Source of the DNA: Burkholderiales bacterium | Lineage (GTDB): Bacteria; Pseudomonadota; Gammaproteobacteria; Burkholderiales; JAEUOS01 | Assembly (NCBI GenBank): GCA_016790695.1 | Contig: JAEUOS010000063.1 | Span: forward strand, 1-64,000 | Length of the DNA: 64,000 nt | Direction of reading: 5' to 3' | Shown here: positions 9,832 through 18,403 of the stretch, piece by piece | Layout of the letters: the number at the start of each line of letters is the position of its first letter | Numbering within the stretch: the first letter of the stretch is position 1 | Translations under genes and position numbers: made by a program | Notes under the pieces: model-generated | Seen by the model: the letters and a program-made list of their open reading frames with translations, nothing else | Databases searched by the model: none | Told to the model about the DNA's origin: nothing

Positions 9832-11256
9832 CTATTTCCGGAATACCGGCGAGATGTTGGTCCAGGCGCGCGGCGGCAGGCTCCTGTCCCAGGCCTGGTA
9901 GCGCGCCATCAGGTCGGCGAACACGGCGGGCTGCGCCGCGGCGAGATCGTGCTTTTCCGCCGGGTCGGCTTCCAGGTCGAACAGCCGCGCGACGCCGTTC
10001 CTCGGCTCCAGATACAGCTTCCACTTGCCCACGCGCACCGCGGAATAGGCGGCCAGCTTCCAGAACAGGGCCTCGTGCGGCGTACCGGCCTTTTCCTGGT
10101 TCAGGTAAGGCAGGAGATTGACGCCGTCCAGAGGCTGTGCGGCGGACGTCGGCACGCCGCCGGCGGCCGCCACGGTCGGCAGGATGTCGAGCGTGCTGAC
10201 CGGCTCCTCGTATACCTGGCCGGCGCGCAGGCGGCCCGGCCAGCGCATCATGAACGGCATCCGGATGCCGCCCTCGTAGGTCGAGTACTTGCCGCCGGAG
10301 AACGGCGCGTTGCTGCCCGGCCGGCTCAGCGCATTGCCGTTGTCGCTGACGAAGATGACCAGCGTGTCCTGCGCCAGGCCGCAGGCGTCGAGCTTCTCCA
10401 GGACCGCGCCGACCACCTCGTCCTGCGCCAGCAGCATCGCGTTGTAGCCGCGCACGTTGATGTTGGCGATGCTGTCGCGCAGCTTCTCGAAGTAGCGCGC
10501 GGGGACCTGCAGCGGCGGCACCGGCGAGTTCATCGGGAAGTAGAGCAGGAACGGGCGGTCCTTGCTGGCCTCGATGAAGGCGAGCGCCTCGTCGCGGAAG
10601 AAGAACATCAGGTACTGGTCGACGTCGATGATCTGGCCGTTGCGCCGGATCGCGTTCAGGCCCTCGCGGGTCCACGCGGTGTCCTTGGCCTCGTCGTGGA
10701 AATCGACCTTGAGGCTCACGAGGTCGGGATCGTCCAGCCGCGTCGACTGCAGGCTGGTGTTGCCGTAGAACACGCACGAGTGGTCGAAGCCGCGGTTGTG
10801 CGGCAGGAACTGCGGCGCGTGCCCGAGGTGCCACTTGCCGACGACCCCGGTGCGGTAGCCGGCGGCGCGGAACAGTTCGCCGATGTTCTTCTCGGTGGTG
10901 GGGATGCCGCGGCGCAGGAACTCCGCCTCGCCCTGCAGGGGCGCCAGGCTGCCGTCGTCCTCGCGCACCTCGCGGCGCTCGGGAAAGGCGCCCGACGAGA
11001 CCTGCTGCTCGAACCCGAAGCGCTGCTGGTAGCGGCCGGTGACCAGGCCCGCGCGCGACGGGCTGCACAAGGGTGCCGAACTGTAGCCGGCGGTGAAGCG
11101 CACGCCGTCGCGTCCGATGCTGTCGATGTTCCGGGTCTCGACGAGCTCGCTGCCATAGGACGACAGGTCGCCGTAGCCCATGTCGTCGGCGAGGATGATG
11201 ACGACGTTGGGGCGACGGGCATCGCCGGTGCGCTCGCTTGCAGCAGTGGTGGTCAT
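9832..11256 (-). CDS. Type I sulfatase (arylsulfatase-like, Cys-type)
   Basis: Alkaline-phosphatase-superfamily sulfatase that hydrolyses sulfate esters using a formylglycine made from cysteine. 474 residues from the ATG giving MTTTAASER. Metal-binding N-terminal motif PNVVIILADDMGYGDLSSYG; modification motif CSPSR with the target Cys64; KWHLGH; and VSDNGN with GGK further on, so all catalytic motifs are present. The frame is open 58 codons upstream, but that extension is proline/arginine-rich and not a signal peptide, and neither start gives an export signal. It therefore looks cytoplasmic unless exported with a partner. It faces a formylglycine-generating enzyme gene across a 215-bp divergent gap. 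Substrate unknown. Confidence 0.92.
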   Translation of the reverse strand: MTTTAASERTGDARRPNVVIILADDMGYGDLSSYGSELVETRNIDSIGRDGVRFTAGYSSAPLCSPSRAGLVTGRYQQRFGFEQQVSSGAFPERREVREDDGSLAPLQGEAEFLRRGIPTTEKNIGELFRAAGYRTGVVGKWHLGHAPQFLPHNRGFDHSCVFYGNTSLQSTRLDDPDLVSLKVDFHDEAKDTAWTREGLNAIRRNGQIIDVDQYLMFFFRDEALAFIEASKDRPFLLYFPMNSPVPPLQVPARYFEKLRDSIANINVRGYNAMLLAQDEVVGAVLEKLDACGLAQDTLVIFVSDNGNALSRPGSNAPFSGGKYSTYEGGIRMPFMMRWPGRLRAGQVYEEPVSTLDILPTVAAAGGVPTSAAQPLDGVNLLPYLNQEKAGTPHEALFWKLAAYSAVRVGKWKLYLEPRNGVARLFDLEADPAEKHDLAAAQPAVFADLMARYQAWDRSLPPRAWTNISPVFRK

Positions 11257-11382
11257 GGCGTATCGGGCGTTCGAGGTGGACGGAAACGGCGGAAGCGGTA
11301 TCGGCAGCGCGGACCGGCAACGCGGACTGCCAGCGCGGGCCGCGGCGCCGGCCGGGCATCCCGGTGCCGCGAAGTTGTCGGC

Positions 11383-11411
11383 TTGAGGTCGCTCGGCGCG
11401 GCGCCTATGAT
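11383..11411 (+). promoter_or_regulatory. Sigma-70-type promoter for the formylglycine-generating enzyme
   Basis: TTGAGG at 11383-11388 and TATGAT at 11406-11411 are separated by exactly 17 bases. This predicts a transcript start near 11418, about 54 bases ahead of the ATG at 11472. The sulfatase promoter should lie in the same divergent gap, but no equally good match was seen for it. Confidence 0.55.
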
Positions 11412-11471
11412 AACGAATGCCCTCGCGCACGCACCGACGCCGCGCGGCCGGCGCCGGCCGCGTCGATCGCC

Positions 11472-12347
11472 ATGCCGGCTGACCGCGCCGGGATGCGCCG
11501 CATCGACGGCGGCGTGTTCGCCATGGGTTCGGCGCGCTTCTACCCGGAAGAACGGCCCGTGCGCGCAGTCCGCGTGGCGTCGTTCTGGATCGACGAGACG
11601 CCGGTGACCAACCGGGCCTTTGCGCGGTTCGTCGACGCGACCGGCTACGTGACGCGCGCCGAGCGGCGCGCGACCGATTCCGCGGTCAGCGGCCGGCGAA
11701 CCGGCTCGGCGGTGTTCACGGCGCCGGCCGGTCCGGTGCGCACGCTCGACCCGGGGTTGTGGTGGCACTGGGACGAACACGCGTCCTGGCGCATGCCGCG
11801 CGGCGCCGGCAGCAGCCTTGCCGGATTGGATGACCATCCGGTCGTGCATGTCGCGTTCGACGACGCTCTCGCCTATGCCGCCTGGGCCGGCAAGCGCCTG
11901 CCCGGGGAGGCCGAATGGGAGTTCGCCGCGCGCGGCGGACTGGACGGTGCCGAGTATGCCTGGGGCAATGCGCTCGCGCCCGAGGGGTTGCTGCTCGCCA
12001 ATTACTGGCAGGGGACATTCCCGTCCGCGAACACGCTCGAAGACGGCTGGGAGCGCACCTCGCCCGTCGGCGCCTTTCCGGCCAACGGGTATGGCCTGGT
12101 CGACATGATCGGCAACGTCTGGGAGTGGACGGCCGATGCGTGGTCATTGCCGGCGTCCAGCGACGTGCCGGCGCCCGGCTGTTGCGCCGCGCGCGCGGCG
12201 GGCACGTCCGTGCCGCAGCACGTGCTCAAGGGCGGCTCGTATCTGTGCGCGCGCAACTACTGTCAGCGCTATCGCCCGGCGGCGCGACACCCGCAGCCGG
12301 CAGACTCGCCAACCGGACACATCGGTTTTCGCTGCGCGGCGGACTGA
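11472..12347 (+). CDS. Formylglycine-generating enzyme (sulfatase-modifying factor)
   Basis: Oxidises the cysteine of the sulfatase CxPxR motif to formylglycine, making sulfatases active. 291 residues from an ATG; the frame is open upstream without family similarity. The FGE-sulfatase fold is evident from the opening GGVFAMGSARFYPEERP, the central PVVHVAFDDALAYAAWAGKRLPGEAEWEFAARGG, and MIGNVWEWTAD. The redox/copper cysteine pair is intact as CARNYC (Cys259 and Cys264), matching the spacing of the catalytic pair in authentic generating enzymes; this separates it from the many FGE-like proteins lacking it. No signal peptide, so modification should occur in the cytoplasm, fitting the neighbouring sulfatase. 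Confidence 0.93.
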   Translation: MPADRAGMRRIDGGVFAMGSARFYPEERPVRAVRVASFWIDETPVTNRAFARFVDATGYVTRAERRATDSAVSGRRTGSAVFTAPAGPVRTLDPGLWWHWDEHASWRMPRGAGSSLAGLDDHPVVHVAFDDALAYAAWAGKRLPGEAEWEFAARGGLDGAEYAWGNALAPEGLLLANYWQGTFPSANTLEDGWERTSPVGAFPANGYGLVDMIGNVWEWTADAWSLPASSDVPAPGCCAARAAGTSVPQHVLKGGSYLCARNYCQRYRPAARHPQPADSPTGHIGFRCAAD

Positions 12348-12418
12348 CGCGCGGCGGGCGCGACCGCAGGACGCGGGCGCCGCTTGCGGATGGCGCCTCG
12401 TCCTGCAGGACTGAATTC

Positions 12419-12495
12419 TGGTGGCGATTCAGGGATTCGAACCCCGGACCCGCGGATTATGATTCCGTTGCTCTAACCGACTGAGCTAAATCGCC
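12419..12495 (-). tRNA. tRNA with CAT anticodon, probably elongator Met
   Basis: A 77-nt cloverleaf with encoded CCA. The acceptor stem GGCGATT pairs with AATCGCC; the D arm is GCTC/GAGC; the T arm CGGGG/CCCTG encloses TTCGAAT. The anticodon CAT is at 12459-12461, in loop ATCATAA; the anticodon stem has an A-C mismatch at its top pair (27-43). Initiator tRNA features (unpaired first base pair, three G-C pairs at the base of the anticodon stem) are absent. The alternative is tRNA-Ile2 with a lysidine-modified CAT, which sequence inspection alone does not exclude. Confidence 0.93.
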
Positions 12496-12820
12496 TTGGG
12501 ACCCGGCAGCCGCTTCGTTTGTGGCGTGGCCACCACAGGCTGCGAGGGCGCGAATTATCGTTGATGGCGGCCGGTCTGTCAAACCGTTGCGGCGCACCAT
12601 GCGGTGCCGCACGCCGCCGCGAAATGCGCTTCTGCAATGCGAAAGGAATTTGGCGATGTAAGCGTTTATTTAATCAAATCAAAGGTTAAATTGACGTGAA
12701 TCATCGGTGCGGCGCAGCATTTTTGCGTATGATTGGCGTTCGACAACAAAGCTTCAGGCGTGGGCAGGGGCGGGGTGGCGGCAAGCCATCGCGGGATGCC
12801 CGGGCGCCGCATTTCGCATC
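12496..12820. other. 325-bp intergenic region between the tRNA and panE-like gene
   Basis: The left part holds the tRNA promoter and leader. Around 12590-12611 there is an imperfect GCGG..CACC/GGTG..CCGC hairpin. Bases 12655 to about 12735 are strikingly AT-rich for this genome, with TTGACG at 12691 and TATGAT at 12728, and probably carry the promoter of the downstream + strand gene, although the spacing of those two boxes is too long for a pair. No coding sequence was recognised. Confidence 0.6.
12554..12582 (-). promoter_or_regulatory. Strong tRNA promoter with GC-rich discriminator
   Basis: On the - strand, TTGACA (12577-12582) and GATAAT (12554-12559) are spaced by exactly 17 bases, close to the sigma-70 consensus. 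The bases after the -10 read TCGCGCCC, a GC-rich discriminator typical of stable-RNA promoters repressed by ppGpp. Predicted start is near 12546, giving a leader of about 50 nt before the tRNA. Confidence 0.75.
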
Positions 12821-13843
12821 ATGAAAATCTGTGTGGTGGGTGCCGGCTCGATCGGCGGATTGCTGGGCGTCAAGCTTGCCCTGGCGGGCCACGACGTGAC
12901 CTTGATCGCGCGCGGGCCGAACCTCGCGGCGATCCGTGCCAACGGCATGAAACTGGTGATGCACGACGGCGCGGAGTTCGTTGCCCGCAACGTCAAGGCG
13001 ACCGACAGGATCCGCGAAGCCGGTCCGCAGGACCTCGTGATCCTGGGCATGAAGGCGCACCAGGTCGAGCCGGTGGTCGACGACCTGCCGGCGCTGATGC
13101 AGGACGACACGGTGATCCTGCCGATGCAGAACGGCATCCCGTGGTGGTACTTCCAGCGCCATGGCGGCCCGCACGAGGGCAAGATCGTCGCGTCGGTCGA
13201 CCCCGCCGGGCGCATCGCCGCCGCGATCGATCCGAAGCGGCTGATCGGCTGCGTCGTCTATCCGGCGGCCGAGATCGCGGCGCCCGGCGTGATCCGCCAC
13301 ATCGAGGGCGAGCGCTTTCCCGTGGGCGAACTCGACGCCTCGATGGGCGGCCTCGAGAGCGAACGCGTGAAGGCGGTCGCCGCCACGCTGGTCGGCGCCG
13401 GCTTCAAGTCGCCGGTGCTGCCCTCGATCCGTTCCGAGATCTGGCTCAAGCTGTGGGGCAACCTCACGTTCAACCCGATCTCCGCGCTGACCCATTCGAC
13501 GCTGGTCGACATCTGCCAGTACCCGCTCACGCGCGAACTGGCGCGCAAGATGATGAAGGAGGCCGAGGACGTCGCCGCCAAGCTCGGCGTGGCGTTCCGC
13601 GTCGACATCGACCGCCGCATCGCCGGCGCGGAAAAGGTCGGCAAGCACAAGACCTCGATGCTGCAGGACATCGAGGCCGGGCGCGACCCGGAGATCGACG
13701 CGCTGGTCGGCGCCGTGATCGAGCTCGGCAACACCGTCGGCGTGCCGGTTGCGCACATCGAGGCGGTGTACGCGATGGTCAAGCTGCTCGGCCGCACCAT
13801 GAAGGAAGAAAAGGTCTACGTGCGCGCCCATCCGATCATCTGA
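12821..13843 (+). CDS. panE: 2-dehydropantoate 2-reductase (ketopantoate reductase) family
   Basis: NADPH-dependent reductase family that makes pantoate for coenzyme A synthesis. 340 residues from the ATG starting MKICVVGAGSIGG, the Rossmann motif GxGxxG. Other family features are MQNGIPWW (the N of the MxNG motif), Lys in ELKLWGNLTFNPISALTHST-type context near residue 210, and an all-alpha C-terminal domain. It is somewhat longer than E. coli PanE (303 residues), and bacteria often carry paralogues acting on other 2-oxo acids, so the exact substrate is not certain. It is followed 32 bases later by the ubiH-like gene. Confidence 0.85.
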   Translation: MKICVVGAGSIGGLLGVKLALAGHDVTLIARGPNLAAIRANGMKLVMHDGAEFVARNVKATDRIREAGPQDLVILGMKAHQVEPVVDDLPALMQDDTVILPMQNGIPWWYFQRHGGPHEGKIVASVDPAGRIAAAIDPKRLIGCVVYPAAEIAAPGVIRHIEGERFPVGELDASMGGLESERVKAVAATLVGAGFKSPVLPSIRSEIWLKLWGNLTFNPISALTHSTLVDICQYPLTRELARKMMKEAEDVAAKLGVAFRVDIDRRIAGAEKVGKHKTSMLQDIEAGRDPEIDALVGAVIELGNTVGVPVAHIEAVYAMVKLLGRTMKEEKVYVRAHPII

Positions 13844-13875
13844 CCGATGATCCGGCCCTGCGGTATGCTCGCGCC

Positions 13876-15066
13876 GTGGACTACGACGTTGCGGTCATCG
13901 GCGCCGGGCTGACCGGCCTGTCGCTGGCGCTGGCGCTGGCCCGGGCCGGGCGCCGCGTCGCGGTGCTCGACACGCGGCCGCCGCCGCGCCTGGAACTGCC
14001 GCCGCCCGGACGCTTCGACACGCGGATCTATGCGATCGGGCCGCCGGCGGCGCGCTGGCTCGAACAGTCGCGGGTGTGGGGCGCGCTCGACGGCGCGCGC
14101 CTGTCCCCGGTCTACGACATGCGGGTCCAGGGCGATGCCGCGCCGGCGCTCGGCAGCGGCCTCGCGCTGTCGTCCTACCGCGCCGGCGTCGACCTGCTGT
14201 GCACGATCGTCGAGGAGAACGAGATCGCGCGCGGCCTCGCCGCCGCGGCGCGGTATGCCGCCGGACTCGACCTGCTGCGGCCGGTGACGCCGGTCGCGCT
14301 CGAAACCCGCGAGCAATCGATCCGCATCGTCCTGGCCGACGGCCGGGAGGTCGCCGCCGGCCTGCTGGTCGGCGCCGACGGCGCCGCCTCGTGGACGCGC
14401 GAGCGCGCCGGCATCGCCGTGGACGTGCATGACTACCAGATGAGCGCCGTGGTCGCCAACTTCGCCTGCGCGAAGCCGCACCACGGCACCGCGATGCAGT
14501 GGTTTCGCGAGGAGGCCGACGGCAATCTTGGCATCCTGGCTTGGCTGCCGCTGCCCGGGGACAACCTGTCGATCGTCTGGTCGGTGTCGAGCGCCCAGGC
14601 GCGCGCGCTGATGGAGGAAGACGCGCACGCATTCGCCGCGCGCGTCGCCGCGGCCGGCGGCGAGGCCCTCGGCGCGCTGGCGCCGACGGGCGAGCGCGCG
14701 CTGTTCGCGCTCGCAAGCCGGCGCGCGCGCGCGCTCGTCGCGCCGCGCATCGCGCTCGTCGGCGATGCGGCGCACGTGGTGCATCCGCTCGCCGGCCAGG
14801 GCCTGAACCTGGGCTTCGGCGACTGCGCCGCGCTGCATGCGGCGCTGGAGGGCGCGCGCGACTGCGGCGACCGCGGCCGGCTGCGCGCCTACGAACGCGC
14901 GCGCAAGGCGGCGACGGCCGAGATGCACGCCGTCACCCACGGCCTGGCGCGGCTGTTCGCGCATCGCCACCCGCTGGTCAGGGCGCTGCGCAACGCCGGG
15001 TTGAACCTCGCGGGGCGGATGCCGGTCCTACCGGAACTCCTCGTCCGCGGGGCGATTCGCGGATAA
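13876..15066 (+). CDS. UbiH/UbiF/VisC-family FAD-dependent hydroxylase
   Basis: Flavin monooxygenase of the ubiquinone-ring hydroxylase group; 396 residues from a GTG. The N-terminal FAD motif is [19 protein letters not shown], the internal DG motif is [13 protein letters not shown], and the second FAD motif is [18 protein letters not shown], a diagnostic string for ubiquinone hydroxylases. A TATGCT hexamer lies only six bases before the GTG, which would place transcription almost on the start codon. The following dsbC gene is a frequent neighbour in betaproteobacteria. Which ring position it hydroxylates (UbiH, UbiF or UbiI role) cannot be read from sequence alone. Confidence 0.9.
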   Translation: MDYDVAVIGAGLTGLSLALALARAGRRVAVLDTRPPPRLELPPPGRFDTRIYAIGPPAARWLEQSRVWGALDGARLSPVYDMRVQGDAAPALGSGLALSSYRAGVDLLCTIVEENEIARGLAAAARYAAGLDLLRPVTPVALETREQSIRIVLADGREVAAGLLVGADGAASWTRERAGIAVDVHDYQMSAVVANFACAKPHHGTAMQWFREEADGNLGILAWLPLPGDNLSIVWSVSSAQARALMEEDAHAFAARVAAAGGEALGALAPTGERALFALASRRARALVAPRIALVGDAAHVVHPLAGQGLNLGFGDCAALHAALEGARDCGDRGRLRAYERARKAATAEMHAVTHGLARLFAHRHPLVRALRNAGLNLAGRMPVLPELLVRGAIRG

Positions 15067-15161
15067 TGGCGCACCGCGCCGCCGGAACGGATCGCGGGCG
15101 TCCGCCGGGCGCCCCGCAGCGCGACCGGCCGGCGCGGCCGCTCAACCGAAAGCCCTTCCTC

Positions 15162-15929
15162 ATGCCGAACCTTCGCCACCTACTCGCCGCCGCCGTCCTG
15201 GCTTGCGCGGTGCCGTTCGCCGGCCACGCGCAGGACGCCGCCAGGGACGCGGCCAAGGACGCCCCCAGAATCGGCGGTCCCGAGGCCAACATCAAGCGCA
15301 TCCTCGAGTCCCGCATGCGCCCGGGCACGGTCGTCGACGCGGTCACCCGCACGCCGTTCTTCGGGCTCTTCGAGGTGCGGGTCGGCAGCGAGATCGTCTA
15401 CACCGACGAGAAGGTCACCTACCTGTTCCATGGCAGCGTGCTCGACGGCAAGACCATGGACAACCTGACGCAGGAACGGATCGACAAGCTCTCGGCGATC
15501 CGGTTCGACGATCTCCCGGTCGCCAGCGCGATCAAGCTGGTCAACGGCAGCGGCAAGCGCAAGGTGGCCTACTTCGCCGACCCGAATTGCGGGTACTGCA
15601 AGAAGTTCGAGCGCGAGACGCTCAACCGGCTGCCGGATGCCACCATCTACATTTACCTGTATCCGATCCTGTCGCCGGATTCGGTGGTCAAGTCGAAGGC
15701 GGTGTGGTGCTCGCAGGACAAGCTCAAGGCGTGGAACGACTGGATGCTCAAGGGCCAGCCGCCGTCCGCCCAGGGGACCTGCGACAACCCGATCGAGGCC
15801 CTGCAGGCCCTCGGCAAGCGCATGCGCGTCAACGCGACGCCGACGATCTTCCTCGCCAACGGCCGCCGCGTGCCCGGCGCGATCTCGCTCGCCCAGCTGG
15901 AGGCGGCGGTCGCGGAGGCGGGCAAGTGA
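15162..15929 (+). CDS. dsbC: Thiol:disulfide interchange protein DsbC
   Basis: Periplasmic disulfide isomerase that repairs wrongly paired cysteines. 255 residues with a signal peptide ([18 protein letters not shown]). An N-terminal dimerisation domain precedes a thioredoxin fold carrying the active site NCGYC, followed by the cis-proline loop NATPTIF. A second cysteine pair (WCSQDK and GTCDNP) also occurs, as in known DsbC proteins. Its stop overlaps the rpiA start by 3 bases (GTGA). It may help LptD disulphide rearrangement in this organism, an inference from the family role. Confidence 0.94.
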   Translation: MPNLRHLLAAAVLACAVPFAGHAQDAARDAAKDAPRIGGPEANIKRILESRMRPGTVVDAVTRTPFFGLFEVRVGSEIVYTDEKVTYLFHGSVLDGKTMDNLTQERIDKLSAIRFDDLPVASAIKLVNGSGKRKVAYFADPNCGYCKKFERETLNRLPDATIYIYLYPILSPDSVVKSKAVWCSQDKLKAWNDWMLKGQPPSAQGTCDNPIEALQALGKRMRVNATPTIFLANGRRVPGAISLAQLEAAVAEAGK

Positions 15930-16588
15930 CCCAGGACGAGCAGAAGGCGGCCGTCGCGCGCGCCGCGCTCGCGCATGTCGTCGAAGGCGCGGTGCTCGGC
16001 GTCGGCAGCGGCTCGACCGCGAACCTGTTCATCGACGCGCTCGCCCCGATGGCCGGGCGCATCCGCGGCGCGGTCGCGAGCTCGACGGCGACCGCCGCGC
16101 GCCTGGCCCGGAACGGCATCGCGGTGCTCGACCTGAACGAGGTCGACGACATCCCCGTCTACGTCGACGGGGCCGACGAGGTCACCGAGACCCTGGCGAT
16201 GATCAAGGGCGGCGGCGGCGCGCTCACGCGCGAGAAGATCGTCGCGGGCGTCGCGCGCCGCTTCGTCTGCATCGCCGACGGCAGCAAGCTGGTTCCCGCC
16301 CTCGGCCGCTTCCCGCTGCCGGTCGAGGTCATCCCGATGGCGCGCGCCCATGTCGCGCGCGCGCTCGTCGCCCTCGGCGGCACCCCGCGTCTGCGCGCGG
16401 GGTTCGTCACCGACAACGGCAATCAGATCCTCGACGTCGCCGGGCTCGTCATCGCCGATCCGGCCGCGCTCGAGGCGGAGATCAACCAGATCGCCGGGGT
16501 GGTGACGGTGGGACTGTTCGCGCGCCGCGGCGCCGACCTGCTCCTGCTGGGCACGCCGGACGGCGTGCGCACCCTGGGCGCGCGCTGA
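15926..16588 (+). CDS. rpiA: Ribose-5-phosphate isomerase A
   Basis: Interconverts ribose 5-phosphate and ribulose 5-phosphate in the pentose-phosphate pathway; cytoplasmic. 220 residues, the normal family length, from a GTG overlapping the dsbC stop. Family motifs are complete: VGSGSTAN (phosphate loop), YVDGADEV (catalytic Asp region) and [14 protein letters not shown], and the C-terminal [13 protein letters not shown]. It converges on the Fe-trafficking gene, with 13 bases between the two stops. Confidence 0.95.
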   Translation: MTQDEQKAAVARAALAHVVEGAVLGVGSGSTANLFIDALAPMAGRIRGAVASSTATAARLARNGIAVLDLNEVDDIPVYVDGADEVTETLAMIKGGGGALTREKIVAGVARRFVCIADGSKLVPALGRFPLPVEVIPMARAHVARALVALGGTPRLRAGFVTDNGNQILDVAGLVIADPAALEAEINQIAGVVTVGLFARRGADLLLLGTPDGVRTLGAR

Positions 16589-16601
16589 GGCGCGCGGGCG
16601 G

Positions 16602-16874
16602 CTAGGCCGCGGGCGGCACGTAGCCCGAGGCGGCGTCGGCGCCGCCTTCGAACAGGAACTTCTCCGCCTGCTCCATCAGGTACTTGCGCGCGCGCGGGTC
16701 CGCGCCCGAGAGGCGGTTCTCGTTGATGAGCATGGTCTGGTGCTTGAGCCACATGCCCCAGGCCTCCTTGGAGATGTGCTCCCAGATCCTCTTGCCGAGC
16801 TCGCCCGGGTAGGGGGGGAAATCCATGCCCTCGCCTTCGCGACCGAGCTTCGCGCACTGCACCATGCGGGTCAT
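16602..16874 (-). CDS. yggX: Probable Fe(2+)-trafficking protein YggX
   Basis: Small cytosolic protein that protects iron-sulfur clusters and is thought to handle labile iron. 90 residues beginning [21 protein letters not shown], the highly conserved YggX opening with its single reactive cysteine. I chose the ATG at 16874 because GGAGG sits seven bases upstream; a TTG two codons earlier would leave only one base between ribosome-binding site and start. The body carries [21 protein letters not shown] and the helical [11 protein letters not shown] segment. It lies about 100 bases downstream of argA on the same strand. Confidence 0.94.
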   Translation of the reverse strand: MTRMVQCAKLGREGEGMDFPPYPGELGKRIWEHISKEAWGMWLKHQTMLINENRLSGADPRARKYLMEQAEKFLFEGGADAASGYVPPAA

Positions 16875-16972
16875 TGCCAAACCTCCGGAAACCGGTGAAA
16901 CGGTGAAGACCGCATTCTAGAGGGTGCCGGCGGCCCGCTGGGCGCGCGCCGCCCCGGCCGCGCCGGCGCGGC

Positions 16973-18340
16973 CTACAGCTTCTTGAGAAAGATCTTCGAC
17001 TGGCGCTGAAAGTTGTAGAGGCGCTGCTTGCCCTCGGGCAGCTCGTCGAGCGAGCCTTCGACGAAGCCGTGCTCGATGAACCAGTGCGCGGTGCGCGTGG
17101 TCAGGACGAACAGCCGCTTGATGCGCATCTGCCGCGCCTTCGACTCCATGCGCGCGAGCAGCTCCTCGCCGTAGTTGCGCCCGCGGAAGGCGGGCGCGAC
17201 CACGAAGCAGGCCATCTCCGCGAGGCCTTCGCGCGCGAACGGATAGAGCGCCGCGCAGCCGGCGATCACGCCGTCGTGCTCGAGCACCGTGAACTGCCCG
17301 ATCTCCGCCTCGAGCTTCTCGCGGCCGCGGCGCACCAGCGTGCCGTCGGCCTCGAGCGGCTCGATCAGCATGAGCACGCCGCCGACGTCGTCGATGGTCG
17401 CGTCGCGCAGGATCTCCAGGCGCGCCTCGCTGATCATGCTGCCGACGCCGTCGTAGGAGAACAATTCCATCAGCAGGGCCCCGTCGAGCGCGCGCGGGAT
17501 CAGGTGGGTGCGCGCGACGCCCTCCTTCGACGCGCGCACCGCGGCGTCGAGCGCGCGCAGGGTGTCGGCGCTCATGCCGGAGATCTCCGGCGACTGCGCC
17601 GCCGCCTTGAACAGGCGCTCCGCCTCGGCGGCCGAGAGCTCGCGCGAGATCGCCTGCGCGCGCGCGCGCTTGGTCTTGGCGCCGGGCAGCGGCGGCAGGC
17701 CGGGCGCGTCGATGAGGAAGATCAGCTTCTCGGCATCGAGCGCGACGGCGACGCTGGCGGCGACGTCCTCCATCGCCAGGTTGAACGCCTCGCCGGTCGC
17801 GGAGTAGCCGATGGTGGTGAGGAAGACGATGTCGCCGTTGGCGAGCGCGTGGTGAATGGTCTCGGCATCGACGTCGCGCACCTTGCCGGTGAACTGGAAG
17901 TCGGTGCCGTCGATGACGCCGACCGGCTGCGCGGTGATCAGGCTGCCGCTCATCAGGCGCACGCCCTCGGATTGCGCCATCGGCGTGTTCGGCAGCCCGA
18001 ACGAGAAGCGCTGCTCGAACTCGATGCGCAGCCGCCCGACCGCCTCCTTGACGCAATCCATCGCGCGCGGGTGCGTGATGCGCAGCCCGTCCCGGGACTC
18101 GGTGCTCAGGCCGCGCGCCGCGAGCGCGGCGTTGATCTGCGGCCGCGAGCCGCTGACGATGACCACGCGGATCCCCAGCGAGGTGAGCAGGTTGACGTCC
18201 TGGGTGAGCGACTCGACCTGCCCGGCCTCGACGATCTCGCCGCCGAACGCGACCACGAACGTGCGGCCGCGGAACGCATGGATCCAGGGCGCAGCCGCGC
18301 GGAACCAGGAGACGAAATCGACGGATTGGCTCGGGCGCAT
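16973..18340 (-). CDS. argA: Amino-acid N-acetyltransferase (N-acetylglutamate synthase)
   Basis: First step of arginine biosynthesis, transferring acetyl from acetyl-CoA to glutamate. 455 residues, the size of classical two-domain enzymes. An N-terminal amino-acid-kinase fold (about 20 to 290; GRTFVVAFGGEIVEAG, VVIVSGSRPQIN, TTIGYSATGEAFNL) carries the arginine feedback site. A C-terminal GNAT domain (about 310 to 450; IAGCAALYPF, ACFVVAPAFRGRNYGEELLARM) holds the acetyl-CoA loop. It is divergent from hrpA, with 63 bases between the start codons. Confidence 0.95.
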   Translation of the reverse strand: MRPSQSVDFVSWFRAAAPWIHAFRGRTFVVAFGGEIVEAGQVESLTQDVNLLTSLGIRVVIVSGSRPQINAALAARGLSTESRDGLRITHPRAMDCVKEAVGRLRIEFEQRFSFGLPNTPMAQSEGVRLMSGSLITAQPVGVIDGTDFQFTGKVRDVDAETIHHALANGDIVFLTTIGYSATGEAFNLAMEDVAASVAVALDAEKLIFLIDAPGLPPLPGAKTKRARAQAISRELSAAEAERLFKAAAQSPEISGMSADTLRALDAAVRASKEGVARTHLIPRALDGALLMELFSYDGVGSMISEARLEILRDATIDDVGGVLMLIEPLEADGTLVRRGREKLEAEIGQFTVLEHDGVIAGCAALYPFAREGLAEMACFVVAPAFRGRNYGEELLARMESKARQMRIKRLFVLTTRTAHWFIEHGFVEGSLDELPEGKQRLYNFQRQSKIFLKKL

Positions 18341-18403
18341 GGGCGGATGGCGGCTCTCGGGTGCGCCATTCTAACCGCGCGTCCGTCGTAGAATCCGCGC
18401 CCT

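Noticed and set aside
12419-12495. tRNA as an integration site for a mobile element
   Set aside because: No integrase, no duplicated tRNA end and no atypical gene block beside it; only a short AT-rich island is seen.
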